64,000 nucleotides of DNA from Litoribacter ruber (GCF_018500185.1 NZ_JAHBGI010000004.1:248001-312000); one strand, 5' to 3'. Shown: positions 53,212 to 61,985, counted from the stretch's first letter. Made by a program: numbers and translations. The notes: generated by a model from the sequence alone, not told the origin.

Positions 53212-53621
53212 AAATCTTTCTTGATGCCTGCGTACTTGTTTCGGTTTTGAATCAGGAGTATCCATTGTACAGTTATTCCTCACGGATTCTTAGCCTTCAA
53301 GATAACCCCAGGTTTCAAGTTTATACTTCCCCGATTTGCCTGGCAATTGCATTTTATTTTTCAGAGAAAAAGAGTGGGAGAGTAGTTGCCAAAAAAAAGC
53401 TTGCGTTGCTTTCCTCCAAGATCAAAATTGCTGGTGTAGATCATGATGTGGTAAGGAAGGCAAGTGAGGATAAATCGGTGGAAGATTTTGAAGATGGTTT
53501 GGAATATTATGCAGCTTTAAAAGCTGGGTGCAAAGTTATTGTGACCGAAAACCAAAATGATTTCTATTTCTCAAAACTGGAGATTACTGGAAGTAGGGAG
53601 TTTTTGAGAAGTTATTTCTAA
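53208..53621 (+). CDS. PIN-domain toxin (VapC-like)
   Basis: This is a 137-residue PIN-domain protein, likely an RNase toxin. Acidic residues are visible at D6 (KIFLDACVLV), D93/E95/D96 (VEDFEDGLEYYAAL) and D118 (TENQNDF). The second motif, where many VapC proteins have Glu, reads SPICLAIAFYF here and has no acid, as in a Bacteroidota subgroup with Ile or Asn there. It is coupled to the upstream antitoxin by a 4-base overlap. It converges on the barrel gene 20 bases on. Confidence 0.87.
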   Translation: MKIFLDACVLVSVLNQEYPLYSYSSRILSLQDNPRFQVYTSPICLAIAFYFSEKKSGRVVAKKKLALLSSKIKIAGVDHDVVRKASEDKSVEDFEDGLEYYAALKAGCKVIVTENQNDFYFSKLEITGSREFLRSYF

Positions 53622-53641
53622 GAAGGATATTAAACCTCTGA

Positions 53642-54574
53642 CTACCAATATCGATAACTTCTTCGCCTATGTCTCAACAACCAGTTATCCCAAATATCGT
53701 GGGTAAGGTAAATCTCCATGCCTAGATTGAAAGTCATGAAGCCGTCATACCGGTTTTCCAGACCGCTACCTCTCCTGATGCGCCCTCCATTTGCCTCTAT
53801 AGCCTCCAGATCGGGTTCTCCAAACCTGTTCATGAAATTAGGGTTGCGGATAGACATTATAAGCCGCATTTCGCTTCCGTTTTCACCAGCTCTATAGTCT
53901 TCAATAAGTTCTTCGTAAAAGCCGCTTACATTATAAGCACTCACGTCGTCAAGATAATCAGTGAGGGTAAACCTATAATTGGCCTCCAAAAACATATCCA
54001 CCCATGGGGTAATTTTATATTTTACCCCTACACCCATCGGAAATGTTAGCACGGCAGCAGAATAAGCCTCTCCCTCAGTTCGCAAGGGCCGAAGGGCGAC
54101 CCATTCGTTGCGGTAATAACCGTATGGATTATTACTGCTGACTCCCAGGCCTGCGAAAATATAAGGGTTGAGAAAAGATCGGTTATGGCTGTATAACTTT
54201 ACGGGCTTGAGGTAATATTCCACTAAGGCGGCCCCTTCAAAATTCCTCGCCCTGAAGTTGAGGTTTCGGGGAGTCCGCATGCTTCGGGGGTCGGCAAGCT
54301 TGTCATCACCGGAGATCTGGTAGAAAGTAAGGTCGAATCTGGCCCTTAACCTGGTGCCAAAGGTATATTTGGCCGATACGGCAACATTGTAGTCCGGCTG
54401 AATGCCTTCATTGTATTTCCACAAGGAATAAAGCTCTCCGAAATATTGCGTGGGACCGGCATGGATGGCTATAGACCATGGGTCTTCAAACTTGAAGCGG
54501 TAAAGGCTTTGCCCGAATGCATCCTGTAAACAGAGAGGAAGCAGCAACAAAAAAATAGCTAATGCCCTTTTCAT
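53642..54574 (-). CDS. DUF6089-like outer-membrane beta-barrel protein
   Basis: This is a probable outer-membrane barrel of about 310 residues. The ATG at 54574 gives a clean signal peptide (KRALAIFLLLLPLCLQDAFG), better than the upstream start at 54607. IAIHAGPTQYFGELYSLW near the start is the pattern I associate with DUF6089. Strands such as YIFAGLGVSSNN and DMFLEANYRFTLTDYLDDVS alternate in barrel fashion and resemble OmpA-barrel-type proteins. No function is known. It is divergent from the GNAT-nitrilase gene across a 245-base gap. Confidence 0.82.
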   Translation of the reverse strand: MKRALAIFLLLLPLCLQDAFGQSLYRFKFEDPWSIAIHAGPTQYFGELYSLWKYNEGIQPDYNVAVSAKYTFGTRLRARFDLTFYQISGDDKLADPRSMRTPRNLNFRARNFEGAALVEYYLKPVKLYSHNRSFLNPYIFAGLGVSSNNPYGYYRNEWVALRPLRTEGEAYSAAVLTFPMGVGVKYKITPWVDMFLEANYRFTLTDYLDDVSAYNVSGFYEELIEDYRAGENGSEMRLIMSIRNPNFMNRFGEPDLEAIEANGGRIRRGSGLENRYDGFMTFNLGMEIYLTHDIWDNWLLRHRRRSYRYW

Positions 54575-54807
54575 TCTCTTAAAAATTTCCACCCACTTCA
54601 ATGACAAACAATTGTTAATAAAGATATTATATAATTCTGAAAGTTGCTCGAAAATATGAACAAAAATGGATTAAAAGCTATTACCAATGATAAAATTTGG
54701 GAAATAATTTAAAATATAAGGGAAGGTTGTTGAAAGGCAGGATATTTGAATATTTGCTTCCTGCATGTACACTTTTCAATTTTTTCCAAATATCCTTAAG
54801 ATTTACT

Positions 54808-54815
54808 TAATTTTG
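54808..54815 (+). promoter_or_regulatory. Candidate -7 element giving a leaderless transcript
   Basis: TAATTTTG matches TAnnTTTG and ends 4 bases before the ATG at 54820. With the usual distance from this element to the start of transcription, the mRNA would begin at or very near the A of the start codon. No TTG was seen at -33. Confidence 0.35.
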
Positions 54816-54819
54816 AACC

Positions 54820-56361
54820 ATGAGTAAGCAAAAAGAAGAATTAGAACATCGGCTTAAACTCCGAAATATTAAGCTTTCTGATTATAATGATATCCGGGAC
54901 ATCATGACCTCCATCTACAAAAACCAGGGTGGGGCATGGACAAAGGAAGAACTTAAAAACCAACTGAAGGCCTTTCCGGAAGGCCAAATTTGTATTGAGG
55001 ACAACGGGAAGGTGGTTGCGGCCGCCCTCAGTCTAATTGTGGATTATTCCAAATTCGGGGATAACCATACTTATGATCAAATCACGGGTTATGGGAAATT
55101 TGATACCCATGACGACAATGGGGACACCCTTTACGGGACCGACGTTTTTGTAGACAAGGAATACCGAGGAATGAGGCTTGGACGAAGGCTTTATGATGCA
55201 AGAAAAGAGCTTTGTGAAAACCTGAACCTTCGCTCCATCATTGCGGGTGGCAGAATCCCGGGCTACAGCAAATATGCTGATCAGATGACTCCAAGGAAAT
55301 ATATCGACTTGGTCAAAAACAAGGAGATATTCGACCCAGTGTTGTCTTTCCAAATCGCCAATGAATTTCACGTAAGAAAGGTGATCACCAAATACCTTCC
55401 CGAGGATACCGATAGCCGGGCCTATGCGACTTTGCTCGAGTGGATCAATATTTATTACGAAAAGGAGGAAAAACTTATCGGTAATAAAAAGTCCATCGTA
55501 AGGCTCGGTCTGGTGCAGTGGAAAATGCGTCGTTTCAACAATGTGGATGACTTGATGCAGCAGGTGGAGTTTTTTGTGGATACGGTGTCGGGCTACAAAT
55601 CTGATTTCTGCCTTTTGCCGGAATTCTTCAACGCACCGCTTTTGGCTGAGTTTAACGACATGGATGCCTCTGAGGCCATCCGTAACTTGGCCGATTACAC
55701 GGAGGAAATCGTCACCAGAATGCGGGATCTGGCGCTATCCTACAATGTTAATATCATAGCAGGTAGTATGCCTGAATATGACGGTAAGAAGCTTCGGAAT
55801 GTGTCCTACCTCTGCCGTCGTGACGGTACGGTGGATAAACAGTATAAATTGCATATCACTCCGGATGAACAGGCCTATTGGGGACTTCAGGGGGGTAATG
55901 GGATCAAGGTTTTTGATACAGATGCCGGAAGGATCGGGATTCTGATTTGCTATGATGTGGAATTCCCGGAACTGGGAAGGATATTGGCCGAGCAGGAAAT
56001 GGATATCTTGTTTGTGCCATTCTGGACGGATACCAAAAACGCCTTCCTCAGGGTAAGCACCTGTGCGAAAGCCCGTGCTGTGGAAAATGAATGTTATGTA
56101 GCCATCACCGGTTCGGTGGGTAACCTGCCAAGAGTGGAGAATATGGATATACAGCACTCGCAGGCTTCCATATTTTCACCTTCAGATTTCTCATTTCCCC
56201 ATGATGCGGTCATTGCCGAGGCATCTTTGAATACTGAAACCACCATCGTGGCGGATGTTGATCTTGATTTGCTTACTAAATTGAGAAAAGCGGGGAGTGT
56301 GAGAAACCTGGAGCAAAGAAGGCTGGACTTATATTCCATCCATTGGAAGAAAAACAAATAA
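54820..56361 (+). CDS. GNAT acetyltransferase-nitrilase fusion
   Basis: This is a 513-residue two-domain enzyme. The N-terminal part (about 8-210) is a GNAT N-acetyltransferase with the acetyl-CoA loop EYRGMRLGRRLYDAR near 110-124. The C-terminal part (about 224-500) is a carbon-nitrogen hydrolase of the nitrilase superfamily with the triad E268 (LLPEFFNAP), K343 (KQYKLHITPDE) and C377 (ILICYDVEFPEL). The fusion suggests coupled acetylation and amide hydrolysis of one substrate, which is unknown. It lies 1 base before kdsC, so it is part of the Kdo synthesis transcript. Confidence 0.93.
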   Translation: MSKQKEELEHRLKLRNIKLSDYNDIRDIMTSIYKNQGGAWTKEELKNQLKAFPEGQICIEDNGKVVAAALSLIVDYSKFGDNHTYDQITGYGKFDTHDDNGDTLYGTDVFVDKEYRGMRLGRRLYDARKELCENLNLRSIIAGGRIPGYSKYADQMTPRKYIDLVKNKEIFDPVLSFQIANEFHVRKVITKYLPEDTDSRAYATLLEWINIYYEKEEKLIGNKKSIVRLGLVQWKMRRFNNVDDLMQQVEFFVDTVSGYKSDFCLLPEFFNAPLLAEFNDMDASEAIRNLADYTEEIVTRMRDLALSYNVNIIAGSMPEYDGKKLRNVSYLCRRDGTVDKQYKLHITPDEQAYWGLQGGNGIKVFDTDAGRIGILICYDVEFPELGRILAEQEMDILFVPFWTDTKNAFLRVSTCAKARAVENECYVAITGSVGNLPRVENMDIQHSQASIFSPSDFSFPHDAVIAEASLNTETTIVADVDLDLLTKLRKAGSVRNLEQRRLDLYSIHWKKNK

Positions 56362-56362
56362 C

Positions 56363-56929
56363 ATGAAGGAATATTTTGGGCATGTGCCCGCAGAGGTGTT
56401 TGATAAAGCCTCCAAGATAAAATTACTGGTAACGGATGTGGACGGGGTGCTGACCGATGGGGGCGTGATCTACGATGATCATAAAACCGAATTTAAGCGC
56501 TTCCAGGTCAAAGATGGCCAGATCGTCCAGTTTCTCAAGGCCCATGACATCAGAATCGGTGTAATTACGGGAAGAAACAGTTTGGTGGTGAAAAACAGAT
56601 GTGAGGAGCTGGGGTTTGATTTCCATTTTCATGGTGTTAAAGAAAAATCGCTGGTATTTCTTTCCCAGCTGAAGGCGCTGGGCTTGACTTTGGACCAATG
56701 TGCCTATATTGGGGATGATATTATTGACCTTCCAATTCTGAAAAATGTAGGTTTTTCGGCCTGCCCCAACGATGCGATGAGTTATGTCAAAGACAAAGTT
56801 GATTTTGTCAGTGAGTTTAATGGTGGAGACGGGGTCTTCAGGGAAGTGGCTGACATCCTGTTGGAAAGCCAAGGCAAGCTTGGTAGCGTAATTGAGCACC
56901 TGATTTCCCAAAAACTCCAAAACCCTTGA
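56363..56929 (+). CDS. kdsC: KDO 8-phosphate phosphatase (KdsC-like HAD)
   Basis: This is a 188-residue HAD-family phosphatase of the KdsC type, which removes phosphate from KDO 8-phosphate in lipopolysaccharide core synthesis. The HAD motif I is LLVTDVDGVLTDGGVIYDDH, motif II is GVITGRNS, and motif IV is YIGDDIIDLPIL. The protein lacks a cap domain, as do tetrameric KdsC proteins. It is followed after 17 bases by kdsA, the enzyme making its substrate, which makes the assignment strong. Confidence 0.92.
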   Translation: MKEYFGHVPAEVFDKASKIKLLVTDVDGVLTDGGVIYDDHKTEFKRFQVKDGQIVQFLKAHDIRIGVITGRNSLVVKNRCEELGFDFHFHGVKEKSLVFLSQLKALGLTLDQCAYIGDDIIDLPILKNVGFSACPNDAMSYVKDKVDFVSEFNGGDGVFREVADILLESQGKLGSVIEHLISQKLQNP

Positions 56930-56946
56930 GGATTTAAGCTAAAGTT

Positions 56947-57792
56947 ATGAACAAGTTTACAAATAGTATGAAAATAACCGACCAGGTTATTTTAGGGGAG
57001 GACCGTCCCGTTCTTTTTGCCGGTCCATGTGCCGTAGAAAGCTTTGATATCTGCATGGAGATTGGCTCAAAAACGAAGGAATGGGCAGAAAGAAATGGTT
57101 TTTCCTATGTCTTCAAAGCCTCTTTTGACAAAGCCAACAGGACCAGCTCCAATTCATTTAGGTCAATTGGGATGGATAAATCCTTGGAGGTTTTGCAAAG
57201 AGTGGGCAAAGAACTGGACGTTCCTTTGGTAACTGATATCCACGAAAGCTATCAGGCCAAAGATGTGGCTGAAGTGGTGGACGTGCTCCAAATTCCCGCA
57301 TTTCTTTGTCGCCAAACTGATTTGCTGCTTGCCGCAGCTGAAACCGGAAAAGCCGTCAAAATTAAAAGGGGGCAATTCATGGCTCCTGAGGATATGCAAT
57401 ATGCCGTGAGCAAAGTAAGGGCTGCTGGAAATGATAACGTCTGCCTTACTGAGAGGGGGTATTCCTTGGGATACCATAACTTGGTAGTGGATATGCGTTC
57501 ACTGCCTACGATGCGCCAATATGCGCCAGTGGTGTTTGACGTGACCCATTCCGTACAACAGCCGGGTGGCCAAGGCGGCAGCAGTGGAGGGCAACGTCAA
57601 TTTGCTCCTTTCCTGGCCAGAGCAGCGGCAGCTACCGGTATTGACGGGTTTTTTATCGAAACCCACCCTGAGCCTTCCAAAGCCTTAAGTGATGGGCCTA
57701 ATTTGGTTCCACTGGATAAGATGGAGGGTTTCTTGGAAATGTTGAAGGAGGCATGGGAAATGGGCAGAAAGTATGCGGATTTCTCAGTTTAA
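56947..57792 (+). CDS. kdsA: 3-deoxy-8-phosphooctulonate synthase
   Basis: This enzyme condenses phosphoenolpyruvate with arabinose 5-phosphate to KDO 8-phosphate. The 281-residue TIM barrel carries LFAGPCAVES, FKASFDKANRTSSNSFRS, LTERGYSLGYHNLVVDMRS and VVFDVTHSVQQPGGQGGSS, all family-specific. The Asn-type residue in the LTERGYSLGYHN stretch suggests the metal-independent type, in which Cys of metal-dependent forms is replaced; I did not verify this by alignment. It is last in the GNAT-nitrilase, kdsC, kdsA transcript. Confidence 0.95.
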   Translation: MNKFTNSMKITDQVILGEDRPVLFAGPCAVESFDICMEIGSKTKEWAERNGFSYVFKASFDKANRTSSNSFRSIGMDKSLEVLQRVGKELDVPLVTDIHESYQAKDVAEVVDVLQIPAFLCRQTDLLLAAAETGKAVKIKRGQFMAPEDMQYAVSKVRAAGNDNVCLTERGYSLGYHNLVVDMRSLPTMRQYAPVVFDVTHSVQQPGGQGGSSGGQRQFAPFLARAAAATGIDGFFIETHPEPSKALSDGPNLVPLDKMEGFLEMLKEAWEMGRKYADFSV

Positions 57793-57818
57793 AACCTTAT
57801 AAAATCTTAAATTTATTT

Positions 57819-57847
57819 AATCCCCGTCAAAAAAGGCGGGGATTTTT
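57819..57847 (+). terminator. Terminator after kdsA
   Basis: AATCCCCG at 57819-57826 pairs with CGGGGATT at 57837-57844 over a 10-base A-rich loop and is followed by T residues to 57847. It lies 27 bases after the kdsA stop. Confidence 0.8.
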
Positions 57848-57927
57848 GCGTTTAATGGGGAATAATTCCACAAAATTTTTTTTCGGCATAAGCTTTGCCA
57901 TCCGATAGATGTAGTAACATTGGATTT

Positions 57928-59538
57928 ATGTCTAGTTTAAAATATCTCGTATTTGGCCTGTTAGTTCTCCTGGCCTTTTCCTGTAGCCAATATCCCAAAA
58001 ATGAGGATATCGCTGAACAGTTGAAGGAGATGTCAGGAGATTTCAATAGGGATTCCTTATATCAAAAAGTTTATTCACACAACGAGTTTCAGCCAATCTG
58101 GGTGAAAGCGCAGGGCGTAAATAAAAAAGGGGAGGCTCTTTTGTCTTACTTGGATGAAATTCACCTGGAGGGTCTGGATAAAAAGGATTATCTCTATGAT
58201 GAGATTGAATCGCTGGTATCAGAAATCAGAGAAACCACTGATCCTGAAATCCATGCGGTGCTCGATATGATGATGAGCAACTCTTACTGGCGTCTGGCCC
58301 GTGATATCGATAGGGGCAGAGTAGACCCTTCCAAAATCAATATAGATTGGAAAATTGATCCTGAAGCAAAGAAAACGGATTACTATGCCCTGTTACTTGA
58401 TCTTGACGCCAACAAAACCTCGGTTCAATCAAGCCTTGATGAGCTGAAGCCTGAAAATTTCAGATATGATGAGCTCAAGGTCTTATTAAAGGAAGCCCTT
58501 GAAAACAATAATGGTAAGAATACTAAAATAACTTTTGCCGGAAAAATTGAGCCTGGCGATCAACATGAGGCTATTCCTCAGATTCGTAAGCGGATGATCC
58601 AGTTTCAGGATCTGAAAGATTATAATCCGGAAGACTCCTTGTTATATGACAATGATTTGGAATATGGGATTAGGAGTTTTCAGGCCAGACATGGATTGAA
58701 TCCTGATGGAGTGTTGGGAAAAGATTTTATTGAGGCGGTAAACTATCAGCACGATGACTATATCACAAAGCTAAAAGTGAATCTGGAGAGATTGAGATGG
58801 TTGCCTAATTTTGTGAATGGAAAAGATGATAAAGTCATTGTAAATATTCCTGACTTTTACCTTTACTACTTAAGCGGCGAGGATACAGTATTCCAGTCGA
58901 AGGTAATCGTCGGCAAGGAATACCGTCAGACGCCTGTTTTTCACTCTAAAATGTCCTATTTGGTGTTTAGCCCAACTTGGACTTTGCCACAAACCATTCT
59001 TTGGGAAGATGCCATCCCTGCCATACAGACCGATATGAACTATTTGGAAAAAAATAGAATGCAGGTGCTCACCGCTGATGGGGAGGCTGTGAACCCTGAG
59101 GATATTGAGTGGAAAGATGTAAAGGAGGGTGAATTTCCTTACATGATTCAACAGGAACCTGGTGACCACAATTCGCTAGGCCGCGTCAAATTCATGTTTC
59201 CTAATGATTACAGCATTTATATACATGATACCCCTGCGGAGGCTTATTTTGAAAAAGATGAGCGGACCTTTAGTTCGGGATGTATCAGAATTGAAAAGCC
59301 AGTAGAGTTTGCTTCCTTGTTACTTGAAGATTCAGATTGGGGCGAAGAAGAGATTACCAAGGCTATGAAGCTGGAGGATGAAAAAAACGTAAATCTGAAT
59401 AAAAATCCGGAAGTGTGGATCCTTTATCTCACCGTGTGGAAAGACCGAAAGGGAGTGCAGGTAAGGGAAGATGTATATGAAGGTGACAGAAAGTTAGCAG
59501 AGGCAATGGGATTGCCTGTTTCCAATGACTTTCTGTAA
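57928..59538 (+). CDS. YcbB-like L,D-transpeptidase lipoprotein
   Basis: This is a peptidoglycan L,D-transpeptidase of about 536 residues. The ATG at 57928 gives a lipoprotein signal (VLLAFSC, Cys near 16), preferred to a TTG at 57895. An N-terminal scaffold region precedes a peptidoglycan-binding-like segment (YGIRSFQARHGLNPDGVLG). The catalytic domain has IYIHDTPAEAYF with H433 and RTFSSGCIRIEKP with C452, the YkuD/YcbB signature. It forms 3-3 cross-links or related bonds in the periplasm. The mature protein is probably anchored by lipid. Confidence 0.92.
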   Translation: MSSLKYLVFGLLVLLAFSCSQYPKNEDIAEQLKEMSGDFNRDSLYQKVYSHNEFQPIWVKAQGVNKKGEALLSYLDEIHLEGLDKKDYLYDEIESLVSEIRETTDPEIHAVLDMMMSNSYWRLARDIDRGRVDPSKINIDWKIDPEAKKTDYYALLLDLDANKTSVQSSLDELKPENFRYDELKVLLKEALENNNGKNTKITFAGKIEPGDQHEAIPQIRKRMIQFQDLKDYNPEDSLLYDNDLEYGIRSFQARHGLNPDGVLGKDFIEAVNYQHDDYITKLKVNLERLRWLPNFVNGKDDKVIVNIPDFYLYYLSGEDTVFQSKVIVGKEYRQTPVFHSKMSYLVFSPTWTLPQTILWEDAIPAIQTDMNYLEKNRMQVLTADGEAVNPEDIEWKDVKEGEFPYMIQQEPGDHNSLGRVKFMFPNDYSIYIHDTPAEAYFEKDERTFSSGCIRIEKPVEFASLLLEDSDWGEEEITKAMKLEDEKNVNLNKNPEVWILYLTVWKDRKGVQVREDVYEGDRKLAEAMGLPVSNDFL

Positions 59539-59649
59539 GGATAAAAAGTGGATGAGAACTTTTATTTTTGGCTCTGAGAGGGTTATTTTTTGAAAAGGCA
59601 TTTTTTGTGGAATAAGCTGTAACTCTCCGATTTTTTTCGAGTTGGGTAA

Positions 59650-59679
59650 CAAAAGGTAGTTCGAAGGGACTACCTTTTG
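59650..59679. terminator. Bidirectional terminator between the two transpeptidase genes
   Basis: CAAAAGGTAGT (59650-59660) pairs perfectly with ACTACCTTTTG (59669-59679) over an 8-base loop. It sits between convergent genes ending at 59538 (+) and 59689 (-). Confidence 0.75.
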
Positions 59680-59688
59680 CCGTTTCTA

Positions 59689-60459
59689 TCAGCCTTTTGA
59701 GGATAGCAATGGGGAGTTGTTTAAATAGTTGTCATCATTTCCATAAATAAACAGACAGCTTTTGTCCTTTATCTGGTTGATAACAGTTTCGCTCAAATCA
59801 AGCGGAAGCGCTGGACATCCTAGGCTCCGGCCCAAGCGGCCAGTTTGGGTGATGAAATCCTCATTGGCATAAGCTGCGCCATGAATGACGATGGCACGCT
59901 GTCTGGCCAGGTCATTAAAGCCTTTTTCCATACCATCAAGTCTGAGGCTGAAGCCATGCTTTCCGTGGTAGGTTTCACCGGTCACATAAAACCCCAGGCT
60001 GCTCATATAACTGGATTCTACATTTGAAAAAGTTTCCGCCATCAGGTCACCCGAGTTTCTTCCATGCGAGACGACCGTCTGATGAAGAATTCTTCCATCC
60101 TCCACATCGATCACCCACATCCTTTTTTCAGTGCTTGGCAAGCTGAAATCCACGATTGTCAGGACTTTTCCAGGCTCAATGCTTCCTTCAGCAAGCAATT
60201 TAAGATACCCGCTCACGGCATGGTCCAACACCTGGCCTTGCGGAAGTGTAAATTCAGAATTTTCAGGATGTGCCAGAATGGAGTTAGTCAATATTTCTTC
60301 CTCTGGGACACTTTTGTCCAATAAATCATCATTTTCCAGGATCGGAGAATTATAGGAGTTCGAGGAGAAAATAGGGGCGATGGTGAATACAAGTAAGATA
60401 CTAAGGGCTCTAATCATATTCTTACAAGGGGGAAAAAGCGATTTTAGTTCCATGGCCAT
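59689..60459 (-). CDS. Murein L,D-transpeptidase catalytic-domain family protein
   Basis: This is an exported protein of about 256 residues of the second L,D-transpeptidase-like family (YkuD_2 type). The core has FSLPSTEKRMWVIDVEDGRI, LRLDGMEKGFNDLARQRAI, VIHGAAYANEDFI and GRSLGCPALPLD, with the likely catalytic His and Cys in the last two. A signal peptide starts at the Met at 60417 (MIRALSILLVFTIAPIF); ATGs at 60459 and 60453 are also possible, so the start is uncertain. It is convergent with the YcbB-like gene but belongs to a different family. Confidence 0.87.
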   Translation of the reverse strand: MAMELKSLFPPCKNMIRALSILLVFTIAPIFSSNSYNSPILENDDLLDKSVPEEEILTNSILAHPENSEFTLPQGQVLDHAVSGYLKLLAEGSIEPGKVLTIVDFSLPSTEKRMWVIDVEDGRILHQTVVSHGRNSGDLMAETFSNVESSYMSSLGFYVTGETYHGKHGFSLRLDGMEKGFNDLARQRAIVIHGAAYANEDFITQTGRLGRSLGCPALPLDLSETVINQIKDKSCLFIYGNDDNYLNNSPLLSSKG

Positions 60460-60650
60460 TTTTTGTTTGCGTGAGAAAAAACTGAACAAAGCGGTTTTAC
60501 AAACGGTTCTGCCTTCAGTTTTGGCAGTAATGAACTGAAATCAGGGAAAAGTATGTTGTACCGATGATTTTGGAACGTTTCGCCATAGCTCAATATTGTG
60601 GGCGGGAGGCAGGTAAGCCTCCTAATGCCTACGTAAATACAAAAAATGTT

Positions 60651-60658
60651 TAGCTTTG
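60651..60658 (+). promoter_or_regulatory. Candidate -7 element for the queD-folE genes
   Basis: TAGCTTTG matches TAnnTTTG and lies 29 bases before the queD start at 60688. No -33 TTTG was seen. A GGAGGC/GCCTCC hairpin (60605-60622) lies just upstream and would not be transcribed from this site. Confidence 0.4.
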
Positions 60659-60687
60659 CGGAGTTTTGAGAGATTGACCCAGTTTAA

Positions 60688-61104
60688 ATGAAAGTAGCCG
60701 TTTATAGAAAAGAGCATTTCAATGCTGCCCACCGATTGCATAACCCCGATTGGTCTGATGAGAAAAACCAAGAAGTGTTTGGCAAGTGCAACAACCCCCA
60801 TTACCATGGACATAATTATGAACTGATCGTGAAACTGGTGGGTGAAATCGACCCCCAGACCGGCTATGTTTACGATATGAAAAAACTCAGCGACCTGATC
60901 AAGGAACATGTGCTGAGAAAGTTTGATCATAGAAACCTTAACCTCGACACAGATGAATTCAAAAATCTTAACCCCTCCGCTGAAAACATTGCAGTGGTTG
61001 TTTGGAATATTCTGAGAGAAAAAATAGATACGAAATACGAGTTAATTATTCGATTATATGAAACAGAAAGAAACTTTGTTGAATACGACGGGAATGGATC
61101 TTGA
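60688..61104 (+). CDS. queD: 6-carboxytetrahydropterin / 6-pyruvoyltetrahydropterin synthase (QueD/PTPS)
   Basis: This is a 138-residue T-fold enzyme acting on dihydroneopterin triphosphate. Zinc ligands are H15 (FNAAHRL), H40 and H42 (NPHYHGHNYE), with the catalytic C34 in VFGKCNNPHYHGHNY. The CNNPxxHGHNY form is close to that of eukaryotic PTPS, so the product may be 6-pyruvoyltetrahydropterin or the queuosine precursor; both are possible. RLYETERNFVEY near the end is the usual Glu-containing motif. The next gene, folE, makes its substrate and overlaps it. Confidence 0.92.
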   Translation: MKVAVYRKEHFNAAHRLHNPDWSDEKNQEVFGKCNNPHYHGHNYELIVKLVGEIDPQTGYVYDMKKLSDLIKEHVLRKFDHRNLNLDTDEFKNLNPSAENIAVVVWNILREKIDTKYELIIRLYETERNFVEYDGNGS

Positions 61105-61759
61105 TCGAGAGATGGACGAGATGGGTGATGATCACGCAGGTTCTTCCCAAAAGACTCCCCTAAGAGAAGATGCATTTGAAATGGACGATGAGCTGAAGAT
61201 TGAGCTTATCGAGAAGCATTTCAAGGAAATCATGCACATCATGGGGCTGGACCTTTCTGACGACAGTTTGAAAGGCACGCCTCATAGAGTGGCCAAAATG
61301 TATATTAAGGAAGTTTTTAGCGGCTTGGATCCGAAAAACATGCCCAAGGCAAAGCTTTTTGAAAACAAGTTCAAGTACAACCAGATGCTGGTGGAAAAGG
61401 ATATCACTTTTTATTCCCATTGCGAGCATCATTTCGTGCCCATCTTCGGAAAAGCCCACGTGGCCTATATTTCCAGTGGCCATGTAATCGGATTGTCAAA
61501 AATTAACCGTATTGTGCAGTATTTTGCAAAAAGACCTCAAGTACAGGAGAGGCTTAACATGCAAATAGGGAAAGCGTTCCAGGAAATTCTGGGCACTGAA
61601 GACGTAGCTGTAATTTTGGATGCGCACCATATGTGTGTTTCTTCACGGGGCATCCAGGATGTGAACAGTAATACTGTAACCTCTTTTTATGGCGGTAAAT
61701 TTGAAAAGGACGAACAAACCAGAAACGAGTTTTACAAATATCTTTCCTTGGACAAGTAG
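61058..61759 (+). CDS. folE: GTP cyclohydrolase I
   Basis: This enzyme converts GTP to dihydroneopterin triphosphate, the substrate of QueD/PTPS and of folate synthesis. HCEHHFVPIFGKAHVAYI carries zinc and active-site residues, followed by GLSKINRIVQYFAKRPQVQE and HHMCVSSRGIQD, all GCH1-specific. The first ATG (61058) overlaps queD by 47 bases; a second ATG at 61094 would reduce this to 11 bases and drop 12 non-conserved residues. The choice is open. At 221-233 residues it fits the family. Confidence 0.95.
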   Translation: MKQKETLLNTTGMDLDREMDEMGDDHAGSSQKTPLREDAFEMDDELKIELIEKHFKEIMHIMGLDLSDDSLKGTPHRVAKMYIKEVFSGLDPKNMPKAKLFENKFKYNQMLVEKDITFYSHCEHHFVPIFGKAHVAYISSGHVIGLSKINRIVQYFAKRPQVQERLNMQIGKAFQEILGTEDVAVILDAHHMCVSSRGIQDVNSNTVTSFYGGKFEKDEQTRNEFYKYLSLDK

Positions 61760-61785
61760 TTTCTATCGCTGATATATGACACAAG

Positions 61786-61813
61786 AAGCCGGGCGTAAAG
61801 TCCGGCTTTTTTT
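61786..61813 (+). terminator. Terminator after folE
   Basis: AAGCCGG (61786-61792) pairs with CCGGCTT (61802-61808) over a 9-base loop and is followed by a T run to 61813. It lies 27 bases after the folE stop. Confidence 0.75.
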
Positions 61814-61985
61814 GTTTAAGTCTAGGGTCTAAGTAAGGTGTTAAGAAATAGGGGTGAGGGCTTATGGGCAATGCAGGTTTGTATTTTTAAGAATTACGGT
61901 AATGCCATTATTTTTTATGAAGAGTGATTGGAAATTTAGTCAAATAAATTTAGTTTTAAAGGATTGTTGCACTCATTTTCCTATT

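Noticed and set aside
60605-60630. GGAGGC/GCCTCC hairpin followed by an A-rich stretch, upstream of queD, considered as a preQ1 riboswitch
   Set aside because: The loop is only 6 bases, lacks the preQ1 core bases, and lies upstream of the likely transcription start at about 60665.
61854-61985. Upstream extension of the propeller lipoprotein from a GTG start
   Set aside because: The extension has no signal features, while the ATG at 61986 gives a clean lipoprotein signal peptide.
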